Assembly: GCA_020629115.1 (NCBI GenBank) | Contig: JAHDDY010000033.1 | Span: forward strand, 1 to 34,577 | Origin: Paracoccaceae bacterium | Lineage (GTDB): Bacteria; Pseudomonadota; Alphaproteobacteria; Rhodobacterales; Rhodobacteraceae | Direction of reading: 5' to 3' | DNA length: 34,577 bases | In this document: positions 31,065 to 34,577 of the stretch, piece after piece | How the letters are laid out: every line of letters starts with the position of its first letter | How positions within the stretch are numbered: the stretch's first letter is position 1 | The notes under the pieces: model-generated | Told to the model about the DNA's origin: nothing | Databases searched by the model: none | Seen by the model: only the letters and a program-made list of their open reading frames with translations | Program-made: the position numbers and the translations under genes

Positions 31065-32471
31065 ATGGACAACTCATCCATCGGGACACCGGAGCAGCTC
31101 CGCGACCCGAACTACACACCCGGATTCCACAAGGCGATCCCGCTGGGGATTCAGCACGTGCTGGCCATGTTCGTCTCGAACGTGACGCCCGCCATCATCG
31201 TCGCGGGGGCCGCCGGGTTCGGCTTCGGGTCCAACTCGCCCGACTTTCCGGAGCTTCTGTACCTGATCCAGATGTCGATGCTCTTCGCCGGGCTGGCCAC
31301 GCTGCTCCAGACGATTACGCTCGGCCCCGTGGGCGCGGGCCTGCCCATCGTGCAGGGGACCAGCTTCGCCTTCCTGCCCATCATGATCCCGCTGGTGGCC
31401 GGAAAGGGCGTGGACGGTCTGGCCGCGCTGTTCACCGGGGTGCTGGTGGGGGGCATCTTCCATGCGATCCTCGGCCTGTTCATCGGACGCATCCGCTTTG
31501 CCCTGCCGCCCCTCGTGACCGGGCTGGTGGTGACGATGATCGGGCTGGCGCTCGTGAAGGTCGGCATCCAGTACGCCGCCGGGGGCGTGCCCGCGATGAA
31601 CACGCCGGAATACGGCTCGCTGCTCAACTGGTCGGCGGCGGGCGTGGTCATCGTCGTGACGCTGCTGCTGAAGTTCTTCACGCGCGGGATGCTGTCGGTC
31701 TCCGCCGTGCTGCTGGGCCTCGTCGCGGGCTATGTCTACGCGCTCGCCGTCGGGATGCTGACGGTCGAGGCCATCGTCGGCTCGTGGGAGCGCGCCGCCG
31801 TCTTCGCCCCGCCGATGCCCTTCAAGTACGGCATCGAGTTCTCGGCCGCCGCGATCATCGGCTTCTGCCTCATGGCCTTCATCTCGGCCATCGAGACGGT
31901 GGGCGACGTGTCGGGCATCACCAAGGGCGGCGCGGGCCGCGAGGCGACCGAGAAGGAAATCGAGGGCGCGACCTATGCGGACGGTGTCGGCACCGCCGTG
32001 GCGGGCATCTTCGGCGGCTTTCCGAACACCTCCTTCAGCCAGAACGTCGGCCTCGTCGCCATGACCGGCGTGATGAGCCGGCACGTCGTGACCTGGGGCG
32101 CGCTGTTCCTGATCCTGTGCGGGCTGGTGCCCAAGGTCGGCGCGGTCATCCGCACGGTGCCCATCGAGGTGCTGGGCGGGGGCGTGATCGTGATGTTCGG
32201 CATGGTCGTCTCCGCCGGCATCTCGATGCTGTCGGACGTGGTGTGGAACCGGCGCAACATGGTCATCTTCGCCATCGCACTCGCCGTCGGCCTCGGGCTG
32301 CAGCTTGAGCCGAACGCGGTGCAGTACCTGCCCGACACGGCCCGCATCCTGATGACCTCGGGCCTCCTCCCCGCCGCCTTCATCGCCATCGTCCTGAACC
32401 TGATCCTGCCGGACGAGCTGGGCCAGGACAGGATGACGGAGATTTCCGGTGCGCCGGGAGGCGAGCGATAG
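31065..32471 (+). CDS. NCS2 family purine/xanthine-uric acid permease
   Basis: This 468-residue inner-membrane transporter of the NCS2 (nucleobase-ascorbate) family has about 12-14 hydrophobic segments. Signature residues are QHVLAMF near residue 30 (H31), QGTSFAF (97-103), the TM8 glutamate E277 in AIETVGDVSGI, and GGFPNTSFSQNVGLVAMTG from 317. These match the xanthine/uric acid branch (UacT-, PbuX-, UapA-like), not the uracil branch. The GAGGGGAG ribosome-binding region precedes ATG 31065, 27 nt after allA. Its place in the operon supports urate or xanthine as substrate. Confidence 0.9.
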   Translation: MDNSSIGTPEQLRDPNYTPGFHKAIPLGIQHVLAMFVSNVTPAIIVAGAAGFGFGSNSPDFPELLYLIQMSMLFAGLATLLQTITLGPVGAGLPIVQGTSFAFLPIMIPLVAGKGVDGLAALFTGVLVGGIFHAILGLFIGRIRFALPPLVTGLVVTMIGLALVKVGIQYAAGGVPAMNTPEYGSLLNWSAAGVVIVVTLLLKFFTRGMLSVSAVLLGLVAGYVYALAVGMLTVEAIVGSWERAAVFAPPMPFKYGIEFSAAAIIGFCLMAFISAIETVGDVSGITKGGAGREATEKEIEGATYADGVGTAVAGIFGGFPNTSFSQNVGLVAMTGVMSRHVVTWGALFLILCGLVPKVGAVIRTVPIEVLGGGVIVMFGMVVSAGISMLSDVVWNRRNMVIFAIALAVGLGLQLEPNAVQYLPDTARILMTSGLLPAAFIAIVLNLILPDELGQDRMTEISGAPGGER

Positions 32472-32481
32472 CGCCATGTCC

Positions 32482-32511
32482 TGCTTCTCCCGCACAGGTG
32501 CGGGAGAAGCA
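32482..32511. terminator. Strong bidirectional terminator hairpin
   Basis: TGCTTCTCCCGCA (32482-32494) and TGCGGGAGAAGCA (32499-32511) form a perfect 13-bp stem with a 4-nt loop, between the permease stop (32471) and the converging toxin stop (32517). It is the longest perfect stem seen in the window. Confidence 0.75.
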
Positions 32512-32516
32512 CTCCT

Positions 32517-32909
32517 CTATCGGTACGTTCTGATGAATGTCGAGCCGACCTCGATGTTCAGAAGCGCGCCGCGCTTCAGACGCAGCCATTCATGCTCGAT
32601 CAGATCGAGCGCTTCCTCGAAGCGGTGCGACGCCTCGAAATCCCTGCATTTTATCAGTGCCCTGTGCAGGTGATGAAGCTGCTTTCTCGTCACGCCCGCC
32701 GCCTTGGCCCGGCCACGGAAGTCTCCGTCCGAGCTTACCAGGATCGCGCCCCTGTCGATGGCGGTCGCAGCGACGACGTTGTCCTTCGCGTCGGTCGCGA
32801 GATGCTTGCGAAGGTATTCGACCTCGTGGCCTGCGGCGGCAAGAACGCGACCGACGGAATCGGGGACGTTCTGATCGAGAAAGAAAAGCAGTGTCGCCCT
32901 ACGGGCCAC
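32517..32909 (-). CDS. DUF5615 PIN-like toxin of a toxin-antitoxin pair
   Basis: This 130-residue PIN-like (Mut7-C/VapC-related) protein is a predicted ribonuclease toxin. The acidic residues are D12 and N14 in FLDQNVP, D43 in AKDNVV, and D61/D63 in SSDGDF. The family usually has about 110-130 residues. The start is GTG at 32909, which overlaps the TAG stop of the upstream DUF433 gene by one base (TAGTG). DUF5615 and DUF433 genes are a known toxin-antitoxin pairing. The catalytic set looks intact. Confidence 0.88.
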   Translation of the reverse strand: MARRATLLFFLDQNVPDSVGRVLAAAGHEVEYLRKHLATDAKDNVVAATAIDRGAILVSSDGDFRGRAKAAGVTRKQLHHLHRALIKCRDFEASHRFEEALDLIEHEWLRLKRGALLNIEVGSTFIRTYR

Positions 32910-33538
32910 TATGCGGCTCTCTCTTTCTCGTAGACCCTCGCGGCTTCGATATCGTCGGCGGTCAGGTCGGGGTATTCCGCCATGATCCGCGCGCTGGAAT
33001 ATCCGGCGTCGAGCCATTCCTTGATCGTGGAGACCGGGATGCGCGTACCGGCGATGACGGGTTTGTTCCGCATCACGTGACGCGATTGCGAGATGCGTCC
33101 CGAGGTCTCGGGATCGCGCGCGTTCAGCCGGCTTACCGCCGCTTCGAGATCTTCGATGACATCGGCCAAGACGATGGTGATGACGCCCTGTCCGTCGATC
33201 ACGCTCTGCGGCCTGTCGCTTCCCTCGGGAACGAAGACCACCTGCCGGTTGACCACATGGAGCCGGGTGCGCGTCCACCGATCGTTCCCGAGCCCGGACA
33301 GTTTCTCCCGGACCTCGCGAAGATGCGGCATCGAGCATTTCATGTTGTTCCGGAGATTGTTCAGAACGCGCAGGGCCGCCACGTCCCGAAAGGAGTAGAT
33401 GCGTCCGTAGGGAACGCCATCGGCGTCAAGGACGCTCGGCACGAAAAAACCGTTGCGGTTCCACGCGCGTAGCTGGCCGACGCTGACCCCGGACAGGCGC
33501 GCCGCATCGTCTTCCGTGAATGATCCGATCCGGCTCAT
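32909..33538 (-). CDS. Antitoxin with MerR-like HTH and DUF433 domain
   Basis: This 209-residue protein has an N-terminal MerR-type winged helix (residues ~5-65: FTEDDAARLSGVSVGQLRAW, GRIYSFRDVAAL) joined to a C-terminal DUF433 domain (~153-205: RHVMRNKPVIAGTRIPVSTI, YPDLTADDIEAA). The first would bind its own promoter and the second should contact the DUF5615 toxin. It is upstream of and coupled to the toxin. Only 52 nt separate its ATG from the stop of the aldolase gene, so it may use a promoter there. Many DUF433 antitoxins lack the MerR part, so this is a longer variant. Confidence 0.87.
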   Translation of the reverse strand: MSRIGSFTEDDAARLSGVSVGQLRAWNRNGFFVPSVLDADGVPYGRIYSFRDVAALRVLNNLRNNMKCSMPHLREVREKLSGLGNDRWTRTRLHVVNRQVVFVPEGSDRPQSVIDGQGVITIVLADVIEDLEAAVSRLNARDPETSGRISQSRHVMRNKPVIAGTRIPVSTIKEWLDAGYSSARIMAEYPDLTADDIEAARVYEKERAA

Positions 33539-33590
33539 GCAACGACATGTATAGCCGCAGGACCCGTTTCTCCATAGGGAAACGCGCGTA

Positions 33591-34421
33591 TCACACCCGC
33601 CCCATCCCCCGGATCACCGCGCGGGCCGCCGCTTCCACCGGGTCGTGGGTCTCCTTGAGGATGCTCACGCGGTCGAAGCGCTTGGGGTCGCGGGTCACGG
33701 CGTCGCGCAGGGCCGCGCCGAAGGCCATGCGCAGTTCGGTGCCGACGTTGTACTTGCAGATGGCCGAGGTCCGCGCGAGGTGCGTGCGCTGGGCCACCGG
33801 CACGCCCGACCCGCCGTGGATGACGAGCGGGATGTCCGTCACCGCCTCGATGGCGCGGATGCGGGCCTCGTCGAGGCCGCCTTCTCGGTTCTGCTGGAGA
33901 TGCACGTTGCCGACCGAGATAGCCATGGCGTCGACGCCGCTCTCGCGGGCGAAGCGCGCCGCCTCGCCGGGGTCGGTCCCGTCCGAGGCCGCGCCGTCCG
34001 CGTAGCCGACGAAGCCGATCTCCCCCTCGCAGGAGATGCCCGCGCCATGGGCGAGCGCCGCCACCGCCGCCGTCTCGTCGATGTTCTGCGCCAACGGCTT
34101 GCGCGAGCCGTCGTACATCAGCGAGGTGAACCCGCTGTCGAGCGCGATGCGGCATTCGTCCATCGTGTAGCCGTGGTCGAGATGCACGACCACCGGCACC
34201 GAGGCGCGCTCCCCCAGATGGCGCATCATCGCGCCGAGTACCGGCAGCGGCGTATGCTCGCGGCAGGACGGCCCGGCCTGGAGGATGACCGGCGCATCCT
34301 CGGCCTCGGCGGCGGCCACGAAGGCGCGCATGTCCTCCCATCCGAGGCAGACGAGGCCCGCGACGGCGTAGCCGCGGTCGCGGGCGGGGACGAGGACGTC
34401 CGATAGGGTGGCGAGGGGCAT
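33591..34421 (-). CDS. Class II fructose/tagatose-bisphosphate aldolase family protein
   Basis: This 276-residue zinc-dependent aldolase belongs to the FbaA/KbaY/GatY family. Residues seen are H80-L-D82-H83-G (zinc and proton-transfer site), E134 (SCEGEIG), H174 (GNVHLQ) and H202 (IHGGSG). The GNVHG pattern of true FBP aldolases reads GNVHLQ here, so the substrate may be a different ketose phosphate, as in the KbaY/GatY group. The family length is about 280-290, so the protein is complete. It probably belongs to a sugar-catabolic operon reaching beyond the window. Confidence 0.87.
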   Translation of the reverse strand: MPLATLSDVLVPARDRGYAVAGLVCLGWEDMRAFVAAAEAEDAPVILQAGPSCREHTPLPVLGAMMRHLGERASVPVVVHLDHGYTMDECRIALDSGFTSLMYDGSRKPLAQNIDETAAVAALAHGAGISCEGEIGFVGYADGAASDGTDPGEAARFARESGVDAMAISVGNVHLQQNREGGLDEARIRAIEAVTDIPLVIHGGSGVPVAQRTHLARTSAICKYNVGTELRMAFGAALRDAVTRDPKRFDRVSILKETHDPVEAAARAVIRGMGRV

Positions 34422-34435
34422 GGGTGGTTCCTCCT

Positions 34436-34456
34436 GCCCCGCACCCGATGCGGGGC
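34436..34456. repeat. GC-rich hairpin repeat, copy 1 of this gap
   Basis: GCCCCGCA (34436-34443) and TGCGGGGC (34449-34456) with a 5-nt loop share the stem sequence of the hairpin at 16415-16435. It lies upstream of the aldolase start. Confidence 0.6.
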
Positions 34457-34486
34457 CTCCATCAGTAGGGCGCCGTGCCGCGACAG

Positions 34487-34507
34487 GCCCCGCATCGAGT
34501 GCGGGGC
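34487..34507. repeat. GC-rich hairpin repeat, copy 2; exact inverted copy of 16415-16443
   Basis: GCCCCGCA (34487-34494) and TGCGGGGC (34500-34507) form an 8-bp stem. The 29 bases 34479-34507 are the exact reverse complement of 16415-16443. It probably terminates the leftward gene that ends at 34523. Confidence 0.65.
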
Positions 34508-34522
34508 AGCGCTATCCCGGGA

Positions 34523-34577
34523 TCACTTGAACTTCGCGACCATGTCCTTGATGCCCGGGATGGTCTCGACCTGGTAC
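34523..34577 (-). CDS. 3' end of a leftward gene cut by the window edge
   Basis: The last 17 codons read YQVETIPGIKDMVAKFK followed by TGA (34525-34523). The Lys-rich amphipathic ending and its place upstream of a sugar aldolase gene would suit a sugar ABC transporter substrate-binding protein, but 17 residues do not prove this. Partial at the right edge of the window. Confidence 0.55.
   Translation of the reverse strand, partial: YQVETIPGIKDMVAKFK

Overview
The window is a GC-rich bacterial chromosome segment, most probably from an alphaproteobacterium of the Rhodobacteraceae (Roseobacter-like) type. This rests on the strong GC bias at third codon positions and on a gene set typical of that group: a DUF3772-type MscS channel, a YcgN cysteine-cluster protein, a UPF0314/DUF2585 membrane protein, and PuuD-type urate oxidation. 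No rRNA, tRNA, CRISPR array or complete insertion sequence was recognised. Two visibly AT-rich patches (about 43-1645 and about 13400-13750) stand out and look horizontally acquired.

Layout. 1-1645: AT-rich islet with one large gene whose C-terminus carries two LOTUS/OST-HTH-like RNA-binding domains. 1644-7551: leftward 3-hydroxybutyrate dehydrogenase, then a tightly overlapping five-gene leftward operon (a one-TM protein, YcgN, threonine aldolase, a DUF3772 MscS channel, AlaX). 7724-10202: rightward pair of TlpA-like thioredoxin-fold proteins, then a CNNM/CBS membrane protein. 10252-13248: leftward cytochrome b561 and YceI, a rightward protein with a PEP-CTERM-like tail, and a leftward 3-hydroxybutyryl-CoA dehydrogenase. 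13400-13750: AT-rich islet with a small Cys/His-rich protein and a perfect inverted repeat in its promoter region. 13777-14839: two membrane proteins. 14983-15161: MITE-like repeat. 15295-19323: HisC-like aminotransferase, a beta-hydroxyacid dehydrogenase, and a divergent gluconate 5-dehydrogenase / L-idonate 5-dehydrogenase pair. 19437-23037: overlapping DUF1028 - Rieske oxygenase - RidA operon, divergent from a flavin monooxygenase-like gene. 23057-26488: orphan Fe(3+)-binding protein, an unknown protein, Dps, and a ketopantoate-reductase-like protein.

26497-32471 is a urate catabolism locus in two divergent operons. One reads leftward: uraH, puuD and a bicupin ureidoglycine aminohydrolase. 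The other reads rightward: a fused puuE-uraD, allA, and an NCS2 purine permease. Together they would import a purine or urate, oxidise urate to 5-hydroxyisourate (PuuD), hydrolyse it to OHCU (UraH), decarboxylate it to S-allantoin (UraD domain), open it to allantoate (PuuE domain), and finish from ureidoglycine to glyoxylate plus urea. The allantoate amidohydrolase step is not encoded here. 32517-33538 holds a DUF433/DUF5615 toxin-antitoxin pair, and 33591-34421 a class II aldolase. The last bases are the 3' end of another leftward gene.

The best candidates for something undescribed are the tandem-LOTUS gene in the AT-rich islet and the DUF1028-Rieske-RidA operon with its divergent flavoprotein.
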